Under the pieces are notes generated by a model. That model did not search any database and was not told where the DNA came from. It saw nothing but the letters and a program-made list of their open reading frames with translations. DNA of 64,000 bases, taken from positions 16,775,501 through 16,839,500 of the forward strand of contig CM027382.1 in NCBI GenBank assembly GCA_015680905.1, given 5' to 3'. This DNA comes from Coptis chinensis. Taxonomy: Eukaryota > Streptophyta > Magnoliopsida > Ranunculales > Ranunculaceae. Both the position numbers and the translations under genes were made by a program. This document shows positions 46,700 to 57,748 of the stretch, piece by piece (the stretch's first letter is position 1; each line of letters opens with the position of its first letter).

Positions 46700-47038
46700 T
46701 CAGCGAAGCCTCATTTTCGTAGGTTTTTTTCTTTGGCTTGTAACCTTTCCTCTTGTTTGACTTAGGGTCCTTGACATCGCGTTGTAGACTTGTAGCCAAG
46801 TAGGTAACGACTTCTTTTGTTCAAACAAAAGAATAACTTATGTGCCAAGCTCCCAGTCAAACAGCTAATAATTGACTAAACATGCCTTTCAAGTAGTAAT
46901 TCCCCCCCTCACACACATATTTTGGAGCATTGGAAGTTCGAACTGCCATTTCCATTGCAAAAAACTAAGCTTATATCTCTCAAGAAAAAAGCATCAAAGT
47001 TGAATTACAGCCAACCATATATCCAAGTTCCATCACTA
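46700..47038. promoter_or_regulatory. Upstream region of the membrane-protein gene
   Basis: About 340 bp separate the start codon from the copia LTR. A short frame ATGAGGCTTCGCTGA lies directly before the start codon on the - strand and could act as a five-codon upstream ORF. No TATA box is convincing. The copia insertion has pushed any distal promoter parts 11 kb away. Confidence 0.4.
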
Positions 47039-47043
47039 ATAAC

Positions 47044-47733
47044 TGTTGGGATTTATACCCATACCAATCGATTCCCCCACTATACAGATAACTTGTATTT
47101 AAACAATTCAACTCCAATCAACAATCTAAATATTTCCTACAACCAAACTAACATGCCCAACTCACTAAACAAATATTAACAACAGATAATAATGTAAAAC
47201 AGTAAAAGCAAACCACAGCACAAAGATATATCGTGGTTTGGCCAATGGTGCCTACTTCCACAAGAGCTAGTCCTTTATAAAGTGGGAATGAAAATTACAA
47301 TCACTCCTTGTGGTCTCTCACCTTACTAGATCACTCTTATATCTTTACAGGGTTGTCTCTCTGTAAATGTTATCTCTCAATCTTGATAGCTTTCAAGATT
47401 GGGTTTTCTTTGACTTTTGTTTTGCCTCTCGTATGTTTGGTTTTGCCAAAAACCCAAACATATAGTGCAAAACTCGTGGTTCTACAAAAATAGAATCCTG
47501 CCAAAATAGGCATGGGCGCGGGGCGCGCTCTTGCCTTGGACGATGTACAGGCGCTTGCGTGGCGCGCTTCATATTGGCTTGTGGAGGGAGTTGGGCGCGC
47601 TCTTGCCTTGGACGATGTTTAGGCACTTTAGCGCGGGGCGCGCTTCAAAATGGCTTGTGGGGGGCGCGGGGCGCGCTCTGTCTTCTCCACACAAGCTGAA
47701 CTGATTTCTCTCCTTCTCCTCATGTGAGGGATA
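47044..47733 (-). repeat. 3' LTR of the copia element, inner end deleted
   Basis: Matches 57749-58418, including a GC-rich tandem stretch (GCGCGCTCTTGCCTTGGACG, ATGT units at 47515-47680) inside otherwise AT-rich sequence. The match stops at GTGAGGGATA; the final nine bases (ACTCCAACA) of the other LTR are missing. Confidence 0.88.
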
Positions 47734-48191
47734 AAGAGCTTGTGGTCATACCCACAAGTATCCATAATCAAATTCTCTACCTGACCATACTCTCTCTGGA
47801 TAGTACATCACTATTCAGAGGCTTCAACGGCGATAGGTTGATCACATGCACGGCTGTACGCATTACTTCCATCCAGTAGGTTCTAGGTAGCTTAGAGTGA
47901 GACAACATGCATCTCATCTTCTCTACAATGGTACAGTTCATTCTCTCTACCATTCCATTATGTTGCGGTATCTTGGGAACGGTCTGCTCATGACGAATCC
48001 CATGACTCTAGCAATACTCTTCAAACGGCCCAATGTACTCACCCCCCATTATCTGAGCGAATACACTTCAACAACTTCACAATCTCTCTTTCCACCATGC
48101 TATGGAATTTCTCAAACACGCCAAGTACTTCATCCTTGGTCTTCAAACTATAGGCCCATATCTTTCTTGACGCATCATCAATGAAGGTCAC
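47734..48191 (-). pseudogene. Copia integrase, C-terminal part
   Basis: The - strand continues the integrase after the CACTA insertion: VTFIDDASRKIWAYSLK, TKDEVLGVFEKFHSMVEREI, CIRSDNGGEY (second catalytic D), HEQTVPKIPQHNGMVERMN (third, E), MLSHSKLPRTYWMEVMRTAV, HVINLSPLKPLNSDV. Small indels require frame changes. The domain then ends in the 3' LTR. Confidence 0.82.
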
Positions 48192-48209
48192 CACTACACC
48201 ATAATAGCT

Positions 48210-48380
48210 ATTTTGTAACAGTGCAAATTTTCAATAAGTAACGGATATAACTGTTACTGAGGCAGTAACAATTATATCCGTTACTTATTACAACAAGTGT
48301 TACTTAAAATCTTAAATTAATATTTAATAATGTTTTCACAGTTATTTTAGGATATGCTAACATTTATATCCGTTAGAAAA
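48210..48380. repeat. Left subterminal repeats of the CACTA element
   Basis: AAGTAACGGATATAACTGTTAC, CAGTAACAATTATATCCGTTACTT-type and ATTTATATCCGTTAGAA units occur in both orientations. Such clustered subterminal motifs are where CACTA transposases bind (family knowledge). Confidence 0.75.
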
Positions 48381-48743
48381 GAAAACAAATATGCATAATA
48401 AATTGGAAAATAAAAAATATCACGAAGCGGCAAATTTGGTAACGCGGTCACATTTCCCCTATTTTTTTTTAACACTTAGAAAAAATTCTAATCTAATCCT
48501 CCTTTTTAGATGCGGAAAAACCAAAAAAAAAAAACTCAAGAACCCTAGCTTCTCTTGGCATCTTCTCTAATTTCTCTTCACTAGATTCTCGACAAACCGG
48601 TCAATCTCTTCTTAGATTCTCGATTAAAAAGGTTTACTTTTTGTTGATTCTTCTCTCTCTCTCTCTCTTAGAGAAACTATAATGAAATCCTTGTTTTTCT
48701 TTTTCTAATAGAGATACTTGTTACTGTTTCGAGCTAATTTCAG

Positions 48744-48846
48744 TATCTTTGGAGGAACCTTACTTGCAATGTGCTCAAATGACTTAATTTGTTTCTATGA
48801 TTGGGCTGAATGCAGGTTGATTCGCAGAATTGATGTTAATGTCAAA
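48744..48846 (+). pseudogene. Captured exon of coatomer subunit beta' (beta'-COP, COPB2/SEC27)
   Basis: The 103-nt stretch encodes IFGGTLLAMCSNDLICFYDW followed by AECRLIRRIDVNVK, which I recognise as part of the highly conserved WD-repeat/middle region of plant beta'-COP. It is bordered by TTTCAG before and GTAAGT after, so the exon was taken with its splice sites and piece(s) of intron. Neighbouring exons are not seen. Beta'-COP belongs to the COPI coat of Golgi vesicles; this piece alone encodes no functional protein. Confidence 0.8.
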
Positions 48847-50122
48847 GTAAGTATGTCAAAATCCTCTCTTTGCTTGTATAGCATTGTGATGTTGATTTCG
48901 AGAGTAAACAAATTTCGTTGTTGTGTAAGTTGTTATATTATTGCAACTTTTTTTTTTAATCATCTTTCTAATGATATATATTTTTGTTTATGTTGTGCAT
49001 AAGTATATGCGCCTTCATGAAGAGGTCGAACTTTCTGCCTTGGGCATGGGTATAATTCTTTTGAACTTGTGTTATTCTGTGTTTGTTTACGTTAAAATCA
49101 TTGATTGTTTGCTTTTTCCAGAAACAAGGTTATTTATTTTTACATTTAATATCATAGAATCAATCAATCGATCAATTGTGAAACAATCTTATTAGTCATC
49201 TTTGAAAACAGTTTGTAGGTGATGCGTGCATCATGCATGGATTTAAGGATAAGAAATGTCGTGTATATAAATTTAAGGTTAATTTGCTAGAGGGTTGATC
49301 ACTTGATTGTGTTTTGAGTTTTGACACAAGGCACACTGCGCAGTAACGATTCGATTTATAATTTGCGTCCCTATTGGATGTGGTGTTTCTCTTGGTGAGC
49401 CTTACATCCGGTTCTAATTTGTTATTGGAAAATATGAAATTTTCTATATCCGGAAGCGTTAGGTGGTACCAATGTTTTTTTTCTGGTTTTAGATCAAAGG
49501 TCGTTTTACGTACATAGAAAGGCTAGTTCTTTAGAAAAATTATAGTCTCGAAAGTAAAAAGAACAATTCCTTTTAGGATATTAACATCCAATACTGAAAA
49601 TGTATAACCCGGAAAAGTAATCTCTCGATAAAATCCATTTGAATGTCTAAAGATCTTGGATAAACGAGAACTAGCACACCATTTGTTGTCTCAATCTAAA
49701 GGGAAATTACCGGCCGGTTGAAGTAGTACGATTCCCATAAGTCCTTGTCCATGTCTTTGGTTCCACTTGAACCGATATGGCTGCCCCTTCTTGATTCTTT
49801 CTTCGATGGTGCTTTGCTCATATAGCATTGCTTTCGGTCATGCCAGTTAACCGGTTGGAGAGTTGCCGCATGTAAGGATGGAACCAAGAGATTGCAAAGA
49901 AGACAATTGAGCCGATCCATATATTCATGGACTGTTCTGGATCTGTGTGTGGAACCCCCAGGTCACCTTGGTAAGCATTTCCAAAGAACCTCTCCATTTT
50001 TTTCTACTTCCTCGTTTCTCACTTCACTCTCGTTTTCTGTACATACATGTTTTGTATTTGGTTTTATATTAGTTCACCTTACTGTCATGATGCTAATAAT
50101 TGCCTTTGGATTTTTTTTACAG

Positions 50123-50261
50123 CAAGGCATATCTTATATGAGAAACAAGGAAAGATCAATGAAGCATACAAGAAGCTACAAGATGGTTGGCTAAACAACG
50201 GAGACAAGGTTCCTCTCTATACTAAGTGGCGTTGGCAACCCAAAGATTGTAACTTGCCCAG
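50123..50261 (+). pseudogene. Captured exon resembling trichome-birefringence-like (TBL) proteins
   Basis: After TTTTTTTTACAG the frame reads GKINEAYKKLQDGWLNNGDK and VPLYTKWRWQPKDCNLPR, then the donor-like GTACAC. The YTKWRWQPKDCNLPR block is typical of the conserved N-terminal part of TBL/PMR5 wall-polysaccharide O-acetyltransferases; the part before it is not recognised. A preceding exon may end at 49971 (CACCTTG/GTAAGC). Confidence 0.45.
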
Positions 50262-50542
50262 GTACACAAGCTTCACTCCTTTTTTTTATAAGTTTTTTTT
50301 TTGAAAAGCTAAATCATCATTATCATCCTTACATTTATCTCATATGGAAATCGAAAGCTAAATGTGTTACAAGAAAAACATGAATGTTGACTTCCCATAG
50401 ATGGGCAAATTAGTCGGTCTCCTTAAATGTTGCACAAGTATACTAAAAGCATAAATGTACGTGGACAATTCGATCTGTCTAAAAAGCGAGTCAACAACTG
50501 GATACGTTTTTGATGAGCCTTTTATCATCCCGGAAACCTGAT

Positions 50543-51587
50543 TCACGGATCAATCACTTTCGAGGCGATTACGTATTGGTTCAACGAAGTCCCCTTGCTT
50601 AATAGTGGCACGATAAAGAGCATTCTTTGCATCGGGCTGTTGGTTTCGATACTCTTGCAACTTTATCTATCTTGCAATGAGAATAGGCGATTGTCGCAGA
50701 CCTCCCTCATGAAATATCGGAAGTGTGGATCACGGATACGGTCAAACTTAATTTGATCCGTCAAGCCCGACAAAAAGGCTAAAAAGAAGGATTTATCTTG
50801 GCATCCATATAGAGAGTTCATAAACTCGAGAGATGTGGGATCTTTCCAATCAATCAGAAGAATCTCGGGGCATCCACCACCTTTTGTTTAAGCAACACTC
50901 TATCCGGAGATATAATGCTCGTAGGGACGATTAGAAAATGAAGGTCTCATACGGGAAGAGATCATAGGTTGTGAGCGTTGAGACTGAATCAAGAAACAGA
51001 TCCGCTGCTTTCTTAAAGTTTCTAGTAGACATGCAATACAACCCCTCGTACACCTTCAACCGGTTCTTCCTCTCCCAATCACCTCCCTCCTCAAACAATT
51101 TCTTAGCTTTGTCAATGCTTTTGGAGATGAGATCAAAATCCATGTAGAAAAAACCCAATTGTAATGTGTAAAACACTAGGTCCATCTTTTGCCCCACTGC
51201 TACTGTTTTACCTTTTGTTACCTTGAGCTGTTCCAATGCTTTTTCCTTGTCACTGATTCGGATATAGTACAAGGATTTAGCTAAGTGAGCTTCGCGAACT
51301 TCACTTTCACCGAAGTTCTCTTCAGCATCGGCAATTTTTTCATCCAGTTTCTTAAGTTCCTCCTCATTCTTCACCTTCATCGAAGCCAAAACACCTTCCT
51401 CCTTCTCCAACACACAATCACCAATCAAGTGTTCATACAAAGGTGCCATATCATCTGATTTAACCATGGTTAAAACTTCTTCTTTGAGTTGGACTTTCTC
51501 AATGTCAGGGATATCTGGGTGTGTTAAAGGGAATAGCTTGTTTGCTAATACTAGATGGGGTTCTTGGTTTCCTTCTTGTCCTTCCAT
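50543..51587 (-). pseudogene. Captured intronless copy of 26S proteasome subunit RPN7 (PSMD6)
   Basis: RPN7 is a PCI-domain lid subunit of the 26S proteasome. The frame 51587-50931 starts MEGQEGNQEPHLVLANKLFP and matches plant RPN7 closely (EEELKKLDEKIADAEENFGE, SEVREAHLAKSLYYIRISDK, KKLFEEGGDWERKNRLKVYE, GLYCMSTRNFKKAADLFLDS) up to FPYETFIF, then a stop. Further RPN7 pieces follow in other frames (DRVLLKQKVVDAP, EFMNSLYGCQDKSFFLAFLS, DPHFRYFMREV, and an end like KVID). The 218 residues compare with about 387 in the family, and parts of the PCI domain are deleted. No introns are visible, so it looks like a processed copy. The open half could still yield a truncated protein. Confidence 0.88.
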
Positions 51588-53988
51588 TGTTAATTTGGAG
51601 TGGTCTTTTTTTTTGGCTTTGAGAGAAAAGGAAGGTAATTTTTATAAGTTTGACTGTGTTAATTTTCTAGTCTTATGTTTGAATGTTGAAATGGGAGATT
51701 TTGTTTCATTTATGAATTTATTAAACAAGTTGTATAGTATTTGATATAATGCATCTCCAGAAGTTGTATAGTATTTAACTGTGTTAATTAATCTCTGGTG
51801 TACAGTATATGATATATTTGCTAAACTGAAAGGTATATATACGGGAAGCCAGAAGTTCCAAAAGTGTCTCCAGAGATTGCTTCTGAAGTACACTCATAGC
51901 TCATAGATTTACAAAGAAATGGGGACTGGGATAAAACTGAAAGGTATATATAGAGCTTCTTTGTGCTGTTTTGATGTATCATGTGTATATTAGACTTTAA
52001 TGACTTTGTTTCCTTAACAAAATGAATGAGGTTTTTTTTGTGATATTCCGGTTAGGGAAAAACAGTGAAGAGAATTATTAGAACATTATAATCATGACAA
52101 AGATAAAAGCGATGAAGAGAATTATTAGAACATTATAATCATGACAAAGATAATCTGTTTATATGTTCGAGGTTATGAGAGTCTCAAGGAATAAGCCCTT
52201 AATAAACATTTGATGGTTGATTTTATTTTATACTTTTGTGGCTATAAATTGAACATGTGTTGGCTGGTCTTCCCCATGTTGGACGATTTATATGTTATAT
52301 ATGCACCTAAGACTCTAAGGCATCATGAATATCCTAATGAATATACCCCTTATTAAACAATTAAGTGGCTTTATTTTCTACTTTCCGTTGGGTCAACATG
52401 ATCTGCAAAGCTGATCCACTGCTTTACCCATCCATTTAATACAACTAGAGGTGTTGTTTCAAGAAATTAACTACATCGCGTAGCATTTTTGTGCATTTTC
52501 GGGTTGTGCGGGGGCTCACAGTCTAACATTGTAGACCAGTATTGCAAGGAGGGAGCTTCTCGCCATCTCTCAATGGCTGATATAGTGACTCCAAGTTTGA
52601 AGGAGGTTACTAGGTGGTGTGAGTTAGGACATAGTAGGTAATGTCTATATTAACATGGTACACTTGATAGTCTTGAAACTTCATGATCCAATTTCTTCTA
52701 ATTTTAACTTGGTAGTTGCATCTCAAAAGTTCCCCAAGAGATTTGGGAACTCTCAAATAAGGTTTTTGTGAGGTGTCATAAAACAAAGGTTCAAGAAAAA
52801 ATCGGTTTAAATGAAATCCTCGATACAAGTTATGGTCCTTCATTGCACGGATTAGTAGCAACGAAATGGGGATTAGATGTGACATTGACCGATAACTCAA
52901 CCAGATCATAGGCAGAGTAACACTTGTTTCAAAGAGTAATATCCGAGTTGATAATTTTTTGCTATCTATATATTGGTGTATATTATTGTATTCAAAGTAT
53001 GTTTTAATCGGCAATTCCTTTTAAAATTGCATTAATAGTAAAATTTTATGATCTTGGAGGCTTGGTTTGAGCATAGTTTGGGACATATATATATAGAATT
53101 TGGGAATATGAATAACCTCAAAAATTATTAGAATGACCGGTTTGTCCCGTTATTTTGTTCTATTTTTATCTTTTTTTATTGAAAGATGTCTTTATCTTCC
53201 CGTGAATAGAACCTCTTTGTTATTCTATGCCTCTAATGAAGTGCCCTACTCTATATACCTCCATCATATATGGCTTCATTTTCTTTTCTTCCCAGATTGG
53301 ATCACTTCTTGCCATATAGACACTAATTAAATTACCGATGTTTTTTCAATTCCCACGACGTCTCCATGGTAAAGATACAATCACAGCCTTAAATTATTTC
53401 CCTTTCCCTTTTTGAGTCAGTGTTGGTTGTGCAAAATTTTAGACTTCAAGGGTGACTAACTGACTATCCTCCACTTTGTTAAGCCTTAGTGTTGAGTTTA
53501 GGCATGTACTAATTACTGGCTTTCCAGTTCGATTTATTTGCATGTTATTGTGTCAGTTGTTAGTGTCTGAAATCCTTACTCCGTGAATGTTTTGTTTGCT
53601 CTACAGAGTTTGGTCGAAGAAAATGGGCAAGATTGGTCACAAGACATAATTTCTGCCATCTTTCTCATAGTAATGGAGGTTTCATATCTCACATATTCTA
53701 TTAAGGTAACATATATGTTTCCATATAGCGAATGTCATTGTAGAGTCAACCTTGTGTATGTGTATTTCTTATGCATTTCGTCTGCCCATCTTTCTTTTGC
53801 ATCTTAATATCTTATCATTTGCAAGCTTAGTTCTCTACTTAATATCTTATCATTTGCAAGCTTAGTTATATTAAATATGGGGTTCCTGAATGGAAGTGGG
53901 TAGTTTGTTGTAGAAAAAGGATTCTCTTGTTGGAGCTGAATTGGATATTTTAATATTGAATTAATCTTTGGTGCTAATATAATGATAG
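51588..53988. other. CACTA interior without recognised genes
   Basis: AT-rich. A 48-bp unit (GAAGAGAATTATTAGAACAT...) is tandemly doubled at 52066-52153, and a 33-bp unit (CTTAATATCTTATCATTTGC...) at 53806-53868. A possible captured exon with CTCTACAG before it reads SLVEENGQDWSQDIISAIF at 53608-53670; I do not recognise it. Confidence 0.5.
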
Positions 53989-55200
53989 TACTCATGGGTT
54001 GGAGTCAATGATAGGACAATATGCCAAGGCTTTAGATATGACACACGAAATTTCCTTACACTTACAGAATGATTACTCAAGGGTATTTAGGTTTCTTAAT
54101 TAAGTGGTCGGATAGCCTTAAATATGTTTTGGTTTGCAAAAAGACAAATGTGTAGTTCTTGGGTTAGTTAGAAATCGATACCCTCTTGAACTTGCTCTTG
54201 GGGGGGGTGTTTGTTTAATATATTTTCTTAGCTTATGTAGATATTGTATCTTGTTGCATGCAACTTCTTGTACATAGTATCTTGTTCTTGCTTCTTTGGA
54301 CCATCTTCACATTAGTTAACTCTGTCATTTCTTTTATATTCACGGAAGTGACTAGCAAATGCATCCAAGAGCCATTATGCCGTTTTCATAACGGCTATTC
54401 CCCTTTTTTTCTCGATAACTAATGAAATTTGTGTACTTAGGTGGCTTCCGCTTGATGTTGCAAGGATATGAGGAAGCCATTGGCTTGAACCGTTGCTCTC
54501 ACCCGTTCTAGTTTCGGACATCTTGACATTTGCAATCTTTGTCAAATAATCCTTCCTTTCCTCTCTTGAATGTGGTTAATATAGCAAGGTATTTCACAGA
54601 CTTTCACATTTACCTTCGATATAGATATGTCCGCTAAAAGTGGCTTAAAAATTGGTCTGCAGATTTATTTGTACCTAAGTTTCTTTCTGAATGGGCACAC
54701 ACATAATACACCTTGAACTATAAGCATAAAACCTTGGCTGAGTTTTACTGGTTAAAGATTTTGTTGAATTTGTCTATGCAGAGTGTGGGTTGCAATCCTT
54801 TACCTCCTGTGAAGTGATGTTTGTGATGTCTGTCTAGAGAGCATGCAATGTAGTAGGGAAGGTATTTGTTATATTCTCTCCTGTCATCTTATTACTAATC
54901 CCTCCTTTTGTTGCTATTTATTCACCTAGCTCCTTCTACATGTTTGAGATTAGCAAGAATACCATTATGTATTGAAACTATACAACTAGAACCTATATGC
55001 CTATTATGTTGTCATGGGACTAGTATTTTGGTTGTGTTGTGATTATTAGGGGTTGGTTTTGTGTTGGGTTCTTTTTCAGAAACTAAAATGCAAGTACTCA
55101 TGGGTTAAGTTGGAGTATAATGGTGACAATATGCGAGGCTTTAGATATGATGCAGAAGTTTTCTTACTCTTACAAGAATGATTGCTCAAGGGTAGGTAAG
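53989..55200 (+). repeat. Pair of diverged ~105-bp direct repeats in the CACTA element
   Basis: 53989-54095 and 55092-55200 share GTACTCATGGGTT, GACAATATG[C]CAAGGCTTTAGATATGA and the block AGAATGATTNCTCAAGGGTA. They are 1.1 kb apart. The sequence between them is AT-rich without a recognised gene. Confidence 0.6.
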
Positions 55201-55779
55201 TGGTCTTAAAACAGTTTTTGCTTTGGCGTTTACCCAAATTGTATTGCCTATTGAGAGGTTGTTGCTTGTTACCATTTTTTTCGATTCTCTCTTAAATTCT
55301 TTTTGAGGCCAAAAGCTATCCTTTGTGCAAAATGTTTTTGCTTTGCAACGTGGAGCCTTTTAAATGTGCTCTCGCTTCATTTCCTACTTAAACAAATCAT
55401 TCTCTTTACTTGAAGATAATATGGAGGAATGTTGAAAGGCTAGATTATGAAGCGTGACTTTGCTTTCGTTTATGTTTGTTTATATATGTCGTTGAAATGA
55501 ATCAAGGAAGGAAGTAGGAAAAAACTTCTTTAGCTTTAGTTTTTATGTTTATGTAAATTGGGATTTGGGTGGATTGGAGGCTTTGTTTCTATGTAAATTG
55601 GGATTTGGATTGGTGGATTTGTTTCTATAAAGTTTAATTGGTTGGTTTTTCTTGTTATTCTTTTGTTGTTGTGGAGTGTGATATATTATGTAAGATGGAA
55701 TAATCAGATCTGGGGCTAGAGCTATAAGTGCAGGGTGGAAACAATTTGATCCCAGAAATTATTTTTTTTTTCCAGGTTT

Positions 55780-56100
55780 ACAATTTAGTAACGGATATAT
55801 CCGTGATATACCAAATCATTTTTCCCGCTAATTATTAGAAATGTAACAAATGCATCCGTTAGTGACTACAGCCCGCTAAACTTTACTCACATTTATATCC
55901 GTTATAAACGACTAATTTGATTGACATTTATCTGTTACAAATATTTATAGTAACGGATATATCCGTTAGTAAAATTAATTTTAGTAACGGATATATCCGT
56001 TAGTAATTTTTGCCTAAGTGACTGTAACACCCCAGAGCTAACGAATATAAGCGTTAGTAAAAATATAAGTAACAGTTATAACTGTTGGTAAACGCCTCTT
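55780..56100. repeat. Right subterminal repeats of the CACTA element
   Basis: AGTAACGGATATATCCGTTA occurs at about 55930 and again near 55983 with variants at 55787, 55845 and 55905 (ATATCCGTTA). The core AACGGATATATCCGTT is a perfect palindrome. The left end carries the same motif. Confidence 0.8.
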
Positions 56101-56111
56101 TTGGTGTAGTG

Positions 56112-57638
56112 CACGAAGTATGAAGCTCCCCCATGGGACTTCACTTTTATAGGACCACACCAAGTCTGTGTACACTAGTTCAAGGACATTGTTCTTTCTG
56201 TGAGACGGGAATCTTTGGAAAGACACCCTGTGTTGTTTTCCTACCAAACAGTGAGTACATGTATTTAAATGTGTACCTTTGATGTCTGGCAAGGCCTTTT
56301 GCTTAGCAAGAACTTCCATCCATTTTATGCCCATATGACCACGGTCTCTTGTGCCCGCGCCTCGGAGGAAGCTTCTTCTTAACACAAACTAGCCTGTTTT
56401 TGTAAAGAGAGTAAGTTTTTCTTCCAGCTGGGTACAATGGAACCTCTGCTCAGTTTCCATACCCCGTTACCAAACGAGTTTACAAAGCCATCGTCATCTA
56501 ACTTCCTAGCCGAAATTAGGCTTAGCCGTATGTCAGGGACATGTCTTACATCCTTGAGTGTCAAGGTGTAGCCGACATTAGTTTCTACATGAACATCTCC
56601 AATATCTACAATCTTCAAGACACCACTGTTACCCATCTTCACTTCATCATATTCACCACAGCTGTAGGTAGTGAAGAATTCCCTGTGTGGTGTGACGTGA
56701 TAGGATGCTCCTGTATCTATCACCCACTCTGTATCCTGGCACGAGATACTAAGACAACACACACCATAATCTGATACAATTCCCACTAGGTCGTCGACTA
56801 GTGCGGTAGTATCTCTGTCTGTGTTTCCGTTCCTCTGCACCATGTCTTCATGTACACAGTTATTCTTCTCATCCCTCTTTAGTGTTTTGCACTTATATCT
56901 GAAGTGACCCTTGGTGTCACAATAATAACATTGCCTCTTTGCCATAGGAGTTCTAGCTTCACCCCTAGATTTACTTCTGTCATCACCTCTAGAACGAGAT
57001 GGTTTTCTGTATCTACCTCTCCCCCATTTCTCTGTGACAAAGATCTCTGAGCGAGAGGAGCTGCCTTTTGAACTCCTTCTAGTCTCCTCATTCAACAAAG
57101 ACGCGGTAGCCATCTCCATGGTAACGATTCCATCCTTGGCTGCTCCGTGTAGAGAGACTGCTAATGTCTCCCAACTTTCGGGTAGATAGCCTAATAGAAA
57201 CAAAGCCTCAACTTCATCTCCCAAATTAATCTTCATCAAATGCATCTGATTGATGGTATTCTGTACGTCGTTAAGATGCTCAAACATTGAAGAACCTTCT
57301 TGGTACTTCGTGTTGGCAAACTTCTTAACGACTAGCACTTTGTTTCTGCCCGACTTCCTCTCATAACGGTCTTTGAGTTTCTTCCACAAGCTAAAAGCTG
57401 TAGTCTCTTGGGATACATGGTGAAAGACACTGTCGTCAATCCACTGTCGAATGTACCCAATTGCTTTTCTGTCAAGCTTGCTCCACTCAGCCGCAGCAAC
57501 CGTTTTCGGTCTTTCTCCTCCATTCTCAATAGGTTGTGCCAAGTCCTTGCAATAAAGCAAGTCTTCCATCTTGGCTTTCCAAATGGTGTAGTTCTTCCTA
57601 TTCAAACTCGTCATGTGAGTGTTCATGGAATGGTCCAT
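56112..57638 (-). pseudogene. Copia gag, protease and start of integrase
   Basis: 57638-56379 encodes gag (MDHSMNTHMTSLNRKNYTIW start; SSMFEHLNDVQNTINQMHLM), a CCHC zinc knuckle CYYCDTKGHFRYKC and the protease site WVIDTGASYHVTPHREFFTT, ending in a stop. 56385-56038 continues with the GAG-pre-integrase zinc region (HLNTCTHCLVGKQHRVSF) and VYTDLVW, the first catalytic D of integrase. One base too many or two too few just after VYTD shifts the frame before the CACTA insertion point. The 419-residue open part looks little damaged. Confidence 0.87.
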
Positions 57639-57729
57639 TTCTACAAATTATTTAAACTCAAATCTTCTCTCAAGAATTTTGTCAAACACATTCCGACCAA
57701 GATTTGGATAACATCCTAGGCTAATCTAA

Positions 57730-57746
57730 CCAAGGCTCTGATACCA
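57730..57746 (-). promoter_or_regulatory. Primer-binding site of the copia element
   Basis: The - strand reads TGGTATCAGAGCCTTGG two bases after the 5' LTR, the classical site complementary to the 3' end of initiator-Met tRNA. Confidence 0.88.
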
Positions 57747-57748
57747 CT

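Larger units (their letters stand above)
48192..56111. mobile_element. CACTA (En/Spm) element carrying host gene fragments
   Basis: The ends are CACTACACCATAATAGC and, as reverse complement of the right end, CACTACACCAAAAGAGGC. The 3-bp duplication CAC flanks it (48189-48191, 56112-56114), as known for CACTA elements. Removing the element and one CAC restores a continuous copia integrase, so insertion is certain. Both ends carry subterminal repeats around GTAACGGATATATCCGTTA. No TNP2-type transposase is recognisable in its 7920 bp, so it is non-autonomous. It contains pieces of at least two or three host genes. Confidence 0.9.

Noticed and set aside
47308-47493. Small membrane-protein-like ORFs at 47308 and 58013
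   Set aside because: The two nearly identical ORFs are the same position in the two copia LTRs, not genes.
49696-49920. 74-codon ORF on the - strand with KAPSKKESRRG
   Set aside because: No recognised domain and it lies across what may be a captured exon on the other strand; too weak to call.
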